Under the pieces are notes generated by a model. That model worked only from the letters and a program-made list of their open reading frames with translations, made no database searches and was not told the DNA's origin. From contig JAITAQ010000043.1 in the NCBI GenBank assembly GCA_031283985.1, positions 1 to 5,175 of the forward strand: a stretch of DNA of 5,175 bases. The letters run 5' to 3'. Both the position numbers and the translations under genes were made by a program. Origin of the DNA: Endomicrobium sp. (lineage in GTDB: Bacteria; Elusimicrobiota; Endomicrobiia; Endomicrobiales; Endomicrobiaceae). Every line of letters starts with the position of its first letter. Positions within the stretch are counted from its first letter, which is position 1. Shown in pieces: positions 5,061 to 5,175 of this stretch.

Positions 5061-5175
5061 CTAGTATTTCTTCAGTTCTTTCAAGAATTCGTTCCTAGAC
5101 ATCTTTAAAATTTTCATCATAACTTTAACCACATAAACTGGGACTTCTTTTTTGTGTCTCGGAATTGTAATTATT
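5061..5175 (-). CDS. hicA: HicA-family mRNA interferase toxin, C-terminal part (cut by window edge)
   Basis: The minus strand encodes 37 complete codons from the right edge to TAG at 5063-5061: IITIPRHKKEVPVYVVKVMM, then KILKMSRNEFLKELKKY. HicA toxins are small double-stranded-RNA-binding-fold ribonucleases that cleave mRNA and are neutralised by HicB. Their C-terminal half has a TIPxH beta strand, a K-E/D-(L/I/V) turn, and a helix of IL-(K/R)-x-(A/L)G type followed by an EFL-x-x-L tail; this fragment follows that plan (TIPRHKKEV, MMKILKMSRNEFLKEL). The usual glycine of the helix turn is replaced (KILKMS). The catalytic histidine region (GSHH or similar) would lie beyond the window. No HicB is seen downstream on the same strand (4811-5060), so an antitoxin, if present, must be upstream, outside the window. 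A weak terminator lies at 5013-5031. Confidence 0.65.
   Translation of the reverse strand, partial: IITIPRHKKEVPVYVVKVMMKILKMSRNEFLKELKKY

Overview
AT-rich bacterial DNA in three parts. Positions 1-3029 hold a decayed gene end followed by two intact metabolic genes. Positions 3030-4810 hold a run of very small, closely spaced or overlapping genes mixed with frameshifted remnants. Positions 4811-5175 hold a noncoding stretch and the end of a HicA-like toxin gene on the minus strand. The low GC, the many broken genes beside intact core genes, and the toxin-antitoxin fragment suggest a host-associated bacterium undergoing genome erosion. An Endomicrobium-like (Elusimicrobiota) termite-gut symbiont would fit. 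That lineage guess comes from the general character of the sequence and is not demonstrated here.

Region 1: positions 1-230 are the 3' end of an unidentified gene broken by an in-frame TGA and a frameshift. An AMP-forming acyl-CoA synthetase (324-1982) follows, and 45 bases after it comes phosphate acetyltransferase, pta (best start 2028, end 3029). The two genes probably form one transcription unit. The synthetase activates a carboxylate to acyl-CoA and Pta interconverts acetyl-CoA and acetyl phosphate, so together they could link acetate, acetyl-CoA and acetyl phosphate. Acetate kinase, the usual partner of Pta, is not in the window.

Region 2: after pta there is a multiply frameshifted remnant (3041-3390) that resembles DUF1232/YkvA proteins. 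Next come a 34-residue lysine-rich protein (3523-3627), an open remnant in another frame (3605-3682), and a 52-residue predicted lipoprotein (3722-3880). A decayed stretch follows (about 3895-4136) with an 18-bp direct repeat and a long-range inverted repeat. Last are a 37-residue basic protein starting at an overlapping TTG (4133-4246) and a 173-residue secreted protein with a coiled-coil tail (4289-4810). Arginine codons change from AGA in pta to mainly CGN here, and several starts overlap the preceding stop or use an unusual Shine-Dalgarno sequence. This looks like a foreign, perhaps phage- or plasmid-derived, module in decay. No integrase, transposase or structural phage gene is visible.

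Region 3: 4811-5060 is noncoding and contains degenerate tandem repeats. A minus-strand hairpin with a T-run (5013-5031) lies about 30 bases beyond the stop of the HicA-like gene, which runs off the right edge.
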